DNA of 64,000 bases from CAVZQN01 sp963837395 (GTDB lineage Bacteria; Acidobacteriota; HRBIN11; JAKEFK01). Below, in pieces: positions 1 through 8,149 of the stretch. Numbering within the stretch: the first letter of the stretch is position 1; each line of letters begins with the position of its first letter. A program made the position numbers and the translations under genes. The notes beneath the pieces were generated by a model, which did not search any database, had not been told where the DNA came from, and saw only the letters and a list, made by a program, of their open reading frames with translations. Location: assembly GCA_963837395.1 (NCBI GenBank), contig CAWINI010000002.1:558001-622000 (forward strand), in the 5' to 3' direction.

Positions 1-2
1 AA

Positions 3-857
3 GTGGTTGTAACCACCAGCGAAGGCAATGGTGGTAAGCCGGTGCTTGTCGTAAAGGGCGCCAAGGCGGATACCGATGCGCATGTGCATACCCATTACCA
101 CGGCGACAATGCAACAGTTGGTGATCCACTAGGTTCAAAGGCTGGGCAGAATGCGCGGATCCGGGACACATTGAAGAAGGATCCACACGCAGTATTTGTA
201 CTGCCAGAAGCAGCGAACTCGAGTGACAAAGGTCCCGAGCCTGACTCTCCCTCAAATAACAAGGAATATAGCGTCAATTGGTCTAACGTGAAAAACCAGG
301 TGAAGACTACCGACGACGCGCTTGACGCTGCTGGTGTGAAGCGGCCAGCAAAGGAAACCGTGGTTTCGTTCCACTCTGGCGGCGGAATGGCATTAGTCAA
401 TCTTGTGAACAACAACAAGGATAAGGGTAACGCATCGCTCCAAGCTGACCGCTTGGAACTTTACGATTGCGTTTATCACTTCGGCGAGACAAAGGACAAG
501 CCGATGCCTGCGTACCACTTCGAACAACGCCTGCGCGAGTGGAGCCAGACCGATAGCGGCAAGGCAGTCAAGCAAGTAATCTTCTATCGAGGCAGCAATG
601 ATGTCTCCCGCGCTGCGGTCATGGAGAAGAGCGTGGGGAAGGACAAATTCAAGCTGGTCGACATGGACAACGAGCCGAAGCTGTCAACGAAACCCGGACT
701 CGACGACACGATCGATCCGCCTGCAGAGAACGCGAACGGCAACTGGAATGAGGTCGTGCGCAACGGCAAGCAGACTGGCGAAGTTGTGCACAACTTCAGA
801 CCCAACGCGCATTACCGCACCGTCGGCGAGTTTATGGGTACCCGTCCGCGTCCTTGA
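3..857 (+). CDS. Hypothetical protein, alpha/beta-hydrolase-like, probably 5'-truncated
   Basis: The frame is open to the window edge, so the GTG at position 3 is probably not the true start. The visible 284 residues have a V-H-T-H-Y-H-G-D-N segment near residue 30. An S-F-H-S-G-G-G segment near residue 122 could be a nucleophile elbow of an alpha/beta-hydrolase fold. I see no other catalytic residue that I can assign, and I do not recognise the family. No signal peptide is visible, but the N-terminus is missing. GC in sampled lines is about 55%, against about 40% in the next gene, so recent acquisition is possible. The function is unknown; the hydrolase idea rests on one motif. Confidence 0.6.
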   Translation: MVVTTSEGNGGKPVLVVKGAKADTDAHVHTHYHGDNATVGDPLGSKAGQNARIRDTLKKDPHAVFVLPEAANSSDKGPEPDSPSNNKEYSVNWSNVKNQVKTTDDALDAAGVKRPAKETVVSFHSGGGMALVNLVNNNKDKGNASLQADRLELYDCVYHFGETKDKPMPAYHFEQRLREWSQTDSGKAVKQVIFYRGSNDVSRAAVMEKSVGKDKFKLVDMDNEPKLSTKPGLDDTIDPPAENANGNWNEVVRNGKQTGEVVHNFRPNAHYRTVGEFMGTRPRP

Positions 858-882
858 AGCAGATCCACCCTGGTGGTGAATC

Positions 883-906
883 AGCCTAATCCAACAGCAT
901 TAGGCT
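883..906. terminator. Hairpin downstream of the first gene, possible terminator
   Basis: A perfect 8-bp inverted repeat (883-890 pairs with 899-906, loop of 8) lies 26 bases after the stop at 857. A T-rich stretch follows some 10 bases later. The U tract is not directly attached, so factor-independent termination is plausible rather than certain. Confidence 0.45.
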
Positions 907-924
907 CATGATAATATTTTTGCC

Positions 925-3447
925 ATGAAAAAATTGGCAATTGTATTTCTGTTCCTTCCTTTATTAGTCCAAGCGGATCGCGAAGCGGTTTTAAAACAAA
1001 TTGATGTGCCCCACAACTACTACTATCGCGAAATGTATCTGCCTCAAGTTACATCCGGACCATCTTCTGTTACGTGGTCACCAGATGGCAAGTCGCTGAT
1101 TTTTTCGATGCAAGGTACTTTATGGAAACAGAATCTTGATTCCACAACTGCACAACAACTAACGTCAGGTCCTGGTTACGATTATCAGCCGGATTGGTCA
1201 CACAATGGCAAATGGATTGTGTTCGCAAAATATGATCGCGATGCGGTGGAACTGCATTTGCTAAATCTGGAAACAGGTAAGGTTTCACAATTAACAACAG
1301 GTGGCGCAGTGAATGTTGAGCCGCGATGGTCACCCGATGATTCACGCATCGTATTTGTGTCCACGCAATTCAACAAACGGTTTCATATTTTTGTTGCTCA
1401 CATGAAAGATGATTCGGTTGATCATGTGGAGCAGCTCACTGAAGAACGTCGCAGCAAAGTAACGCGTTATTATTACAGCCCGTTTGATCATGAGATCCAT
1501 CCTACGTGGTCACCGGATGGTAAAGAAATTTTGTTTGTATCCAATCGTGAAAATATTTACGGCACCGGTGGTTTCTGGCGCATGAAAGCAGAGAAAGGTG
1601 CAGAGCCGCGCGAAATTCGATACGAAGAAACAACATGGAGAGCAAGACCAGATTGGGCTTCGGATGGCAAACGCATCATTTATAGTTCGTATCTTGGAAG
1701 GAATTGGCATCAGATCTGGATTATGACATCAGAAGGCGGCGATCCATTTCCGCTTACATATGGAGAATATGACAACACTGCTGCGCGTTGGTCTCATGAC
1801 ACACACAAAATTGCGTACATTTCAAATCGTGATGGAAATACTTCACTGTGGGTGATGGATATTCCCGGTGGAAAGCAGCAGCAAATCTTGCAGAGTAATC
1901 GGAAATGGTTGCGGCCTTGCGGTGTGTTGGAACTTTCGGTGGTTGATTCTGCAGGCAAGGCGGTTGCTGCACGCGTTTCAGTAACTGGCGAAGACAATCG
2001 AACTTATGCGCCGGATGATGCATGGATTCATGCGGATGATGGTTTTGATCGCGCGGTTCGTCCGTTTGAAGTCCACTACTTTCACAGCAATGGCAATTCG
2101 AAAATAACAGTGCCTGCAGGAAAAGTTCTGGTAGAAGTGATGCGCGGTTTGGAATATCGATTAATCAAACAAGAAATTCAAATCAAATCAGGCGAAGTTA
2201 AGAAAGCACAATTCAAATTAGAACCTCACATGCTACCCCAACGTTTTGGAACATGGTACAGCGGCGACATGCATGTTCATATGAATTATGCCGGAACATA
2301 TCGCAATGTTCCTGAACACATGATCGCTCAAGCCGATGCTGAAAATTTAAACCTTGTTCACAACCTGATCGTAAATAAGGAACAGCGCATTCCTGATATT
2401 GCTTATTTTTCAACTAAGCCCGATCCGGCATCAACAAAGCGAACGCTTCTTTTGTATGAACAGGAATTTCACACAAGTTACTGGGGACATCTTGGTGTGT
2501 TGAATCTGAAAGATCATTATTTGATTCCAGATTATGTTGGATATCCGAATACTGCCGCTGCAAGTTTGTATCCTACGAACGCTGATGTTGCCGACTTAGC
2601 GCATGAGCAAGGCGGATTGATTGGTTATGTACATCCGTGGGATGCTGAGCCTGATCCAGAGCATGCAGAAAAACTTACGAATGAACTTCCGATAGATGTC
2701 GCGTTAAATAAAATGGACTATTACGAAGTCGTTGGATTCAGCGATCATCGCATCACTGCACATGTTTGGTATCGTTTGCTGAATTGTGGATTTCGAATTC
2801 CGATTGGTGGCGGTACTGATGCAATGTCAAATTATGCTTCGCTGCGTGGTCCGGTTGGAACAAATCGCGGGTATGTGCAGTTGGATGGTCCTTTAAATGC
2901 AGATGCGTGGTTCAAAAATTTGAAGAAGGGCCGCACATTTGCAACCAACAGTGCGTTGTTAGGCTTCCAGGTAGAAGGGAAATCGGCAGGTGACGAAATT
3001 GTACTTCCGAACGGTTCTCATGATTTGCAATTTGATGCTGCCCTTCGATCGATAGTGCCGATGGATCATTTAGAAATTGTTTTCAATGGTGAGGTGATCA
3101 AGCAACTTGATCTTTCGCAAGATCGAATGTCGGCGGATGTTGGTGGCAGTATCAACATAGATCGCAGTGGATGGATTGTGTTACGTGCATGGAATGAACA
3201 CGCTGTTGATCCCGTTCTTGATCTTTATCCATATGCAACAACCGGTGCGATTTATGTAAACGTAGGCCTGGATGAAGTTCGTTCTGCAGAAGATGCTGCA
3301 TATTTCTTAACCTGGATTGATAAAGTTCAATCAGCAGCAGAAAAACATCCGGATTACAATTCCGATTGGGAACGTCAGCACGTTTTGCAATTGATCAAAG
3401 ACGCCCGCGCCGTTTTCGAACAACGGAAACTAGAAGCCACGAAATAA
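925..3447 (+). CDS. Secreted TolB-like beta-propeller fused to CehA/McbA-type metallohydrolase
   Basis: The 840-residue protein begins with a signal peptide (M-K-K-L-A-I-V-F-L-F-L-P-L-L-V-Q-A). Residues about 40-330 hold at least six PD40/TolB propeller blades of the W-S-P-D-G-K type. A carboxypeptidase-regulatory-like beta domain follows (about 335-430). Next comes a PHP-like CehA/McbA metallohydrolase with G-D-M-H-V-H at about 446-451, Y-V-H-P-W-D near 569 and G-G-G-T-D-A near 629, which are likely metal ligands. The family hydrolyses ester or amide bonds in other bacteria; the substrate here is unknown. It probably acts in the periplasm or outside the cell. It is flanked by intergenic hairpins on both sides, so it is probably monocistronic. 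Confidence 0.85.
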   Translation: MKKLAIVFLFLPLLVQADREAVLKQIDVPHNYYYREMYLPQVTSGPSSVTWSPDGKSLIFSMQGTLWKQNLDSTTAQQLTSGPGYDYQPDWSHNGKWIVFAKYDRDAVELHLLNLETGKVSQLTTGGAVNVEPRWSPDDSRIVFVSTQFNKRFHIFVAHMKDDSVDHVEQLTEERRSKVTRYYYSPFDHEIHPTWSPDGKEILFVSNRENIYGTGGFWRMKAEKGAEPREIRYEETTWRARPDWASDGKRIIYSSYLGRNWHQIWIMTSEGGDPFPLTYGEYDNTAARWSHDTHKIAYISNRDGNTSLWVMDIPGGKQQQILQSNRKWLRPCGVLELSVVDSAGKAVAARVSVTGEDNRTYAPDDAWIHADDGFDRAVRPFEVHYFHSNGNSKITVPAGKVLVEVMRGLEYRLIKQEIQIKSGEVKKAQFKLEPHMLPQRFGTWYSGDMHVHMNYAGTYRNVPEHMIAQADAENLNLVHNLIVNKEQRIPDIAYFSTKPDPASTKRTLLLYEQEFHTSYWGHLGVLNLKDHYLIPDYVGYPNTAAASLYPTNADVADLAHEQGGLIGYVHPWDAEPDPEHAEKLTNELPIDVALNKMDYYEVVGFSDHRITAHVWYRLLNCGFRIPIGGGTDAMSNYASLRGPVGTNRGYVQLDGPLNADAWFKNLKKGRTFATNSALLGFQVEGKSAGDEIVLPNGSHDLQFDAALRSIVPMDHLEIVFNGEVIKQLDLSQDRMSADVGGSINIDRSGWIVLRAWNEHAVDPVLDLYPYATTGAIYVNVGLDEVRSAEDAAYFLTWIDKVQSAAEKHPDYNSDWERQHVLQLIKDARAVFEQRKLEATK

Positions 3448-3465
3448 TCGTAGGATTTCTTACGA

Positions 3466-3543
3466 ATTCATCACTAGGACACAAGGGCACAAAGTAACAC
3501 GAATTTTTTTTTAAAAATTCGTGAATCTTAGTGTCATTGTGGT
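3466..3543. repeat. Intergenic palindromic repeat with AT-rich core hairpin
   Basis: An imperfect palindrome built from short CACAA/CACGAA-type units lies between two co-directional genes. Its core is a perfect 11-bp stem (3498-3508 with 3513-3523) closed by a TTTT loop. It resembles the palindromes at 14818-14897, 34309-34400 and 40528-40604. It may stop transcription from the propeller gene, but there is no terminal U run on the + strand. Confidence 0.6.
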
Positions 3544-3613
3544 GAAAGCTGTTAGACATTCTTATCATGCGGATGTACCATAAGTTCATTCGTAAACATC
3601 GGACTTTGTCGGT

Positions 3614-6106
3614 ATGAGTTTGCATGTTCATTTATTGGATGTTGGTACTGAGGAATATTCGGACGCTGTCCTGATCGAATTCGATGACACCACGGTACTG
3701 ATCGATGGCGCGCATCCAGGCGATCATGATGGCAGTCCCGGACACGATTCAATTCCTGCTCAGCTCAAAGCAATTCTGAAACACAATCCGCCATTTCAAG
3801 TTTCCTTGCTGATCGTGACTCATGCGCATGAAGATCATATCGGTTGTCTGCCAAAGCTTGTTGAAGATGGAATTGTGAAAGCAGACTGGGCGCTGGTTGT
3901 TGATCCAGATCTTGGATGGGGCATCGGTGTAGATTCACCGCCTCCGGATCCAATGAGCCCCAAAGTCAAAAAGATTGTTGCTGCGCTTCGCGAAGAACCG
4001 CGTACCGAAGGAACTGATGATCAAGCATTGCAGCAATTCCTGATCGATGTTGTAAATCTGGAAACAAAATACCGGAACATGCTAACAAAGCTGAAAAATC
4101 AGGGAACAAAAGTGGTTCACTTTGCCCAAGAGGATCCTTCTGATTTAGTGACTGCATTTCAGCAAATCGGATTGAAGATTCTTGGACCTGCGCAGTCGCA
4201 GGTTTTAAAATGCGCAGAACTGATCGCCGGAATTACTCATGATGCAATCCAGGTTGTTTCCGATTTATTTCAGCAAGATGCAAATCGTGATCCAGTATCC
4301 ACTTATCGCGAACTGATTGAAGGTGGTTTGGATTCGCTTGATGTTTCACGTCCAGGACCGCCGATTAATCTGCAAAGCATCGTCACTCAATTTGAATATC
4401 AAGGTAAGAAATTATTGTTTGCGGGTGATATGCAATTTGCGGATCCGCAAGTTTCAAATGATCTCATCAAAACGAAGGTTCAGGAACTTCGAACAAAAAT
4501 TCAGCAAGAAGCACCATACGATTTTGTAAAGCTTTCACATCATGGCAGCGACAACGCGTTCGATCAGGATGTTTTTGATGAATTAGCTCAAACTCCTCTG
4601 TTCGGTATTTGTGCCGGCGAAAACAGTACCAAGCATCCACATGTTGATACTCTGAACATCCTGAAAGCGAATAAGGATCACATCAAATGGGTGCGGACAG
4701 ATCACAATGGCTTATCTACAATTTCGTTTGTCGATCAAAATGCTCCGGAAATTGAAATCGCCGAAGGGAACATCAATGATCCCGTTCCAAACAGTGTTGA
4801 TCTTCCGGGTGAAACATCGGAAGAAACAACCAGCATTCCTGTAATTTCACAAACTCAGATTCAAGAAAGCGGACTTTCGTCAATTGTAGAAATAATCGCA
4901 AAAATACCGCATACAAAAACGCGGGTGACTATCACCGTTGATGTTGAACCTCATAATGGAAATGTTGGATTGCCCGCAGTAGCTTCAAGAACCGATAAGC
5001 GGCCACCAGTGCAGATCGCTTCAGGAAGACAATTGCCTCCGCTGCTTTTTATTACTAGCAAAGCTGCACTTTCAAAAAATATCGGTGTGGCTGAGTGTGA
5101 ATATCTTCTGAAGGCTTTTCGTCAGCAAGGAAAACGCATTTATGATGCGCTCCCGGAAAGCATCACGAAACCGATTGATGCGTTTGCTTTAGTCAGACAA
5201 GAATTACAGAAACTTCCGGCAGCAGAAGGCGTCGTGATTCTGGGTGGTTATGATGTTGTGCCATCGCAAATTGTAGATTGTTTGGAATCTTCCGATCGTC
5301 AAGTACTGCGCGATAATTCCGATCCTGATGATTTCATAGTTTGGAGCGATGAAATGTATGGCGATAAAGATAACGAGGGATTTCCTGAACTTCCTGTGAG
5401 CCGAATTCCAGATGGTAAATCTGCAGATTTAATGTTTGCCGCAGTTCAGGCTCCGAATAAAAAGATTTCTAAACGCAACGGTGGGATCCGAAATATAGCG
5501 CGTCCGTTTGCAGAAACTGTTTTCAAAAATATCAAAGAAGGAAATGAGAAGTTGATGGTTTCAGGTCCTTCAACATTTCAAAACCAGACCAAAGCGGGTC
5601 TTGCCGCTGACCATTTATATTTGATGCTGCATGGTGATTTCATTGACTCTACCCGTTTTTGGGGTGAAGAAACCGATGACAATCTGGAAGCAATCAATAT
5701 CGGCAATCTTCCGGATCAATGCGGCAATGTTGTGTTTACCGGATGTTGTTGGGGTGCACTAACTGTGGATACGCCGGCGGGAAGATTAATCAAAGGACGT
5801 CCTTATGGGATCAAAAATCTCGAATCTTCAATGGCATTGAATTTTTTAAGAAGAGGCGTAACCGCTTTTGTAGGTTGTACCGGCGCTCACTATTCACCAT
5901 TGGAATATCCGTATCAATATTTTGCAGCACCATTGCATATCGCATTCTGGCGAAACTATTTTCAAAATCAGAGTCCGGCGAAGGCTTTATTTGATGCAAA
6001 GATGGAATACTTTAAAAATATTCCACACGGACAGGAAGGCCGGCTTGCCCGGGCAATCGAATATAAAGTGTGGAGAGAATATACTTGTTTAGGATTGGGC
6101 TGGTAA
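3614..6106 (+). CDS. Metallo-beta-lactamase-fold domain fused to caspase/gingipain-like protease domain
   Basis: 830 residues with no signal peptide. Residues 1-380 form a ComEC-like metallo-beta-lactamase domain: T-H-A-H-E-D-H gives the ligands H70, H72, D74 and H75; G-D-M-Q-F lies near 271; S-H-H-G is at 308-311. A linker (about 385-470) leads to a C-terminal domain that looks like a C25/caspase-fold peptidase, with a candidate catalytic His in L-M-L-H-G (H673) and Cys in F-T-G-C-C-W-G (C711 or C712). The 38-residue His-to-Cys spacing fits caspase-like folds. The protein is probably cytoplasmic. It leads a tight trio with the 107-residue protein 15 bases downstream and the selenoprotein after it. 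The domain calls are motif-based; substrate and role are unknown. Confidence 0.8.
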   Translation: MSLHVHLLDVGTEEYSDAVLIEFDDTTVLIDGAHPGDHDGSPGHDSIPAQLKAILKHNPPFQVSLLIVTHAHEDHIGCLPKLVEDGIVKADWALVVDPDLGWGIGVDSPPPDPMSPKVKKIVAALREEPRTEGTDDQALQQFLIDVVNLETKYRNMLTKLKNQGTKVVHFAQEDPSDLVTAFQQIGLKILGPAQSQVLKCAELIAGITHDAIQVVSDLFQQDANRDPVSTYRELIEGGLDSLDVSRPGPPINLQSIVTQFEYQGKKLLFAGDMQFADPQVSNDLIKTKVQELRTKIQQEAPYDFVKLSHHGSDNAFDQDVFDELAQTPLFGICAGENSTKHPHVDTLNILKANKDHIKWVRTDHNGLSTISFVDQNAPEIEIAEGNINDPVPNSVDLPGETSEETTSIPVISQTQIQESGLSSIVEIIAKIPHTKTRVTITVDVEPHNGNVGLPAVASRTDKRPPVQIASGRQLPPLLFITSKAALSKNIGVAECEYLLKAFRQQGKRIYDALPESITKPIDAFALVRQELQKLPAAEGVVILGGYDVVPSQIVDCLESSDRQVLRDNSDPDDFIVWSDEMYGDKDNEGFPELPVSRIPDGKSADLMFAAVQAPNKKISKRNGGIRNIARPFAETVFKNIKEGNEKLMVSGPSTFQNQTKAGLAADHLYLMLHGDFIDSTRFWGEETDDNLEAINIGNLPDQCGNVVFTGCCWGALTVDTPAGRLIKGRPYGIKNLESSMALNFLRRGVTAFVGCTGAHYSPLEYPYQYFAAPLHIAFWRNYFQNQSPAKALFDAKMEYFKNIPHGQEGRLARAIEYKVWREYTCLGLGW

Positions 6107-6121
6107 GATTAGGAAAAAGAT

Positions 6122-6445
6122 ATGGCGAAATTACCAAAAAAAGAAGTTGAAGAAATAATTGAAAGGTCGATGAAAGGTTACAAGATTCGCGAAGAGAAGC
6201 CGACAGATAATCCTGCCAATCGGATTAAGCCTGATGCCGGAGGATTGGATCTGGATGCGCTCAGAAAAAAGTTTTTACGAACGGATTATGTAGAAGAAGA
6301 AGAACAACCAACGAATATTCCTGTGGCTGAAGATGAGATCGTAATTGTGGAACCAAAAGGAAAAGGCCCATTAGATCGTGGTGCTCGCGGTAAAGCTGTT
6401 GTTGTATCAGGTAAAAAGAAAAAGATTATCGGACAACAAGGTTAA
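6122..6445 (+). CDS. Small charged hypothetical protein
   Basis: 107 residues, strongly charged and low in hydrophobics. It has a Lys-rich start, an acidic patch (V-E-E-E-E-Q) near residue 58, and a Gly/Lys-rich tail ending K-K-K-K-I-I-G-Q-Q-G. No domain or membrane segment is visible and much of it looks disordered. An A-G-G-A-like ribosome site precedes the ATG. It starts 15 bases after the MBL/caspase-like gene and ends 3 bases before the selenoprotein start, so the three are almost certainly co-transcribed. I do not recognise the family. A flexible partner or a protease substrate is conceivable, but that is only inference from position. Confidence 0.75.
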   Translation: MAKLPKKEVEEIIERSMKGYKIREEKPTDNPANRIKPDAGGLDLDALRKKFLRTDYVEEEEQPTNIPVAEDEIVIVEPKGKGPLDRGARGKAVVVSGKKKKIIGQQG

Positions 6446-6448
6446 TAT

Positions 6449-6676
6449 ATGGCAGAAATTACTCTGATTTTCGGAAAAGATAGTTGACCATACACCAGTG
6501 AAGCTCGTAAGGATTACGAGCAAAGTGGCAAGCCCTTCCAATACATTAATGTTCAAAAGGACCGCAAGCAGCTTGAAAAGATGCTGCAATTAACGAAGGG
6601 AGTCCGCGAAGTTCCTGTTATTTTTGAGCAAGGCAATGTAACGATAGGTTACGCCGGCGGAAGTTGAGGGGTCTAG
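6449..6676 (+). CDS. UXX-star-type glutaredoxin-like selenoprotein with two selenocysteines
   Basis: From ATG 6449 the frame runs 75 codons to TAG 6674-6676, with in-frame TGA at 6485-6487 (residue 13) and 6665-6667 (residue 73). With TGA read as selenocysteine, the product has a glutaredoxin-like fold. K-D-S-U-P-Y-T stands in for the usual C-P-Y-C active site, R-E-V-P-V-I carries the cis-proline, and Y-A-G-G-S-U-G-V is the C-terminus. U-x-x-stop is the hallmark of the UXX-star (seleno)protein families. Each TGA is followed by a SECIS-like hairpin (6495-6528 and 6680-6698). The start lies 3 bases after the 107-residue gene. The likely role is selenol-based thiol-disulfide or peroxide chemistry; the substrate is unknown. 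Standard callers would split or miss it. Confidence 0.88.
6495..6528 (+). promoter_or_regulatory. SECIS-like element for the first selenocysteine codon
   Basis: A perfect 8-bp stem (6503-6510 with 6514-6521) encloses a GGA loop whose first G lies 24 bases after the TGA at 6485-6487. A lower CCA/TGG pairing (6495-6497 with 6526-6528) extends it. Bacterial SECIS hairpins bind SelB and need a G among the first loop bases about 16-37 bases past the UGA, which this satisfies. It lies inside the coding sequence. Confidence 0.8.
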
Positions 6677-8055
6677 GTTAAAGCTCCGTGAGAGCTTTGC
6701 ACTTTTGGGGGAGTTAATAATTCGTAGCCTTCGGAACGCGCAATATAGGTCGCGGCGGTCAAATCACCAACTACATTTAATGTTGTGCGGCACATATCTA
6801 AAATTCGATCTACTCCAAGAACGATAGCGATGAGCGAAGGATTCACTCCGATTTGCGACAGTATGACTATGATGAACGGAATCGATCCTGATGGCACTCC
6901 TGCAGTTCCAATGCCGCCAAGAATTGCAAGATAAGCAATCATAATTTGTGTTCCGAGTGAAAGATCAACTCCGGAAAGTTGGGCCAGAAATAAAACCGTA
7001 ACTCCTTCGTAAAGCGCGGTTCCATTTTGATTGGCAGTTGCGCCAATCGTAAGTACAAAGCTATTGATTTCGCGTGGCACTCCTAAGTTCATTTCCGAAA
7101 CGCGCAATGCAGTTGGAAGAGTTGCATTCGAAGATGATGTTGAGAACGCAGTTAAGATTACGGTTTTGACCCTGCGGAAAAATTCAAGTGGCGAAATTCG
7201 TGACAACACACGAATTGAAATCGAATAAATGATGAACATGTGAATCGCGAGTCCAGCAATTACAGTAAAGAAAAACCAGGCCAGCGCTTGCAGCAGATCA
7301 ATTCCAAAATATGCAACGTTATTGAATAACAAACACGCCACCGCAAACGGTGCAAATTTCATCACCATATCAATGATCTTTGTAGAAACGTTAAACAATC
7401 CGTCCAACACTCCCACCAGTGCCGCAGTTACTGAACTTGAAACTAATGTAATTGCAACTCCAAGAATGATTGCAAACGCCATCAGGTGAAGCATGTTTGG
7501 CGGATCACTTGCGACTGCAGCAATCGGATTCGATGGAATCAAAGTTTTGACCACAGTCATGAAAGGGGAATCTTTTGAGGTGATCTTTTTTACATTCTCT
7601 ACTTCCGTGTTTGCCTTTGATGCATATTTACTTTCGAGTGCTGCTGCGGTTTTGGGATCGACACGTTTCCCAGGCTTAACTAAATTGACTGCTGTGATTC
7701 CAATGATGACGGAGATTGCAGAGATGATAATCGTGTAAACAAAACATTTGATTCCGATCCGTCCGAGTTTGCGGATATCTCCAATTCCTGCAACACCAAC
7801 TACCAGAGATGAGAAAACTAATGGGATTACGGTCATCAATAACAGACGTAGGAAAATTTGGCCGATTGGTTCGGTGACATTTTTGATGACCCAGGCTATG
7901 CGCTGATCTTCCGGACCGAACACTCCATTTACGACAAGCCCTGCGACAACACCCACAAGAAGTCCGATTACAATTCGGGTGTGCAGCGGCATTCCGCGCG
8001 GTTTATCAGGTGTGGAATCTTTTAGATCTGTCGTTACTTCCTGTTCGTAATCCAT
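6673..8055 (-). CDS. Dicarboxylate/amino acid:cation symporter (DAACS family)
   Basis: About 460 residues with the DAACS pattern: a first membrane segment after a charged leader, a long loop (about 130-190), and C-terminal helical hairpins holding S-I-P-F-I-I and V-D-R-I-L-D-M-C-R-T-T-L-N-V. It should import glutamate, aspartate or C4-dicarboxylates with H+ or Na+ across the inner membrane. I chose the ATG at 8055; a GTG at 8064 is also possible, and neither has a strong ribosome site. Its TAG overlaps the selenoprotein TAG on a CTAG palindrome, and its last codons are antisense to the second SECIS. The 111-base upstream gap is shared with the divergent antiporter gene. Confidence 0.93.
   Translation of the reverse strand: MDYEQEVTTDLKDSTPDKPRGMPLHTRIVIGLLVGVVAGLVVNGVFGPEDQRIAWVIKNVTEPIGQIFLRLLLMTVIPLVFSSLVVGVAGIGDIRKLGRIGIKCFVYTIIISAISVIIGITAVNLVKPGKRVDPKTAAALESKYASKANTEVENVKKITSKDSPFMTVVKTLIPSNPIAAVASDPPNMLHLMAFAIILGVAITLVSSSVTAALVGVLDGLFNVSTKIIDMVMKFAPFAVACLLFNNVAYFGIDLLQALAWFFFTVIAGLAIHMFIIYSISIRVLSRISPLEFFRRVKTVILTAFSTSSSNATLPTALRVSEMNLGVPREINSFVLTIGATANQNGTALYEGVTVLFLAQLSGVDLSLGTQIMIAYLAILGGIGTAGVPSGSIPFIIVILSQIGVNPSLIAIVLGVDRILDMCRTTLNVVGDLTAATYIARSEGYELLTPPKVQSSHGALT
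6680..6698 (+). promoter_or_regulatory. SECIS-like element for the second selenocysteine codon
   Basis: A perfect 7-bp stem (6680-6686 with 6692-6698) carries a CGTGA loop, with G as the second loop base, 21 bases after the TGA at 6665-6667. The hairpin lies beyond the selenoprotein's own TAG, inside the 3' coding end of the convergent symporter gene, so both strands constrain these bases. Confidence 0.78.
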
Positions 8056-8149
8056 ACCAGTCACTTAATCGCAAAATAATTCATACCGCGGCGCGGCCAA
8101 CAGAAATGGTGGAAAAGTTTTCAGGTGTAGTATAGCCGAAGTTCAGTCA

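Noticed and set aside
95..418. Antisense reading frame of 107 codons in the first gene
   Set aside because: It is a shadow of the coding strand with no recognisable product, as are the other long antisense frames (for example 48530-49015 and 57111-57563).
6449..6676. Reading the TGA codons as nonsense mutations or sequencing errors
   Set aside because: Both TGAs have correctly spaced hairpins, and the readthrough protein is coherent to its U-x-x-stop end.
7493..7738. Plus-strand frame inside the symporter gene
   Set aside because: It lies wholly antisense to conserved membrane helices and has no start signals.
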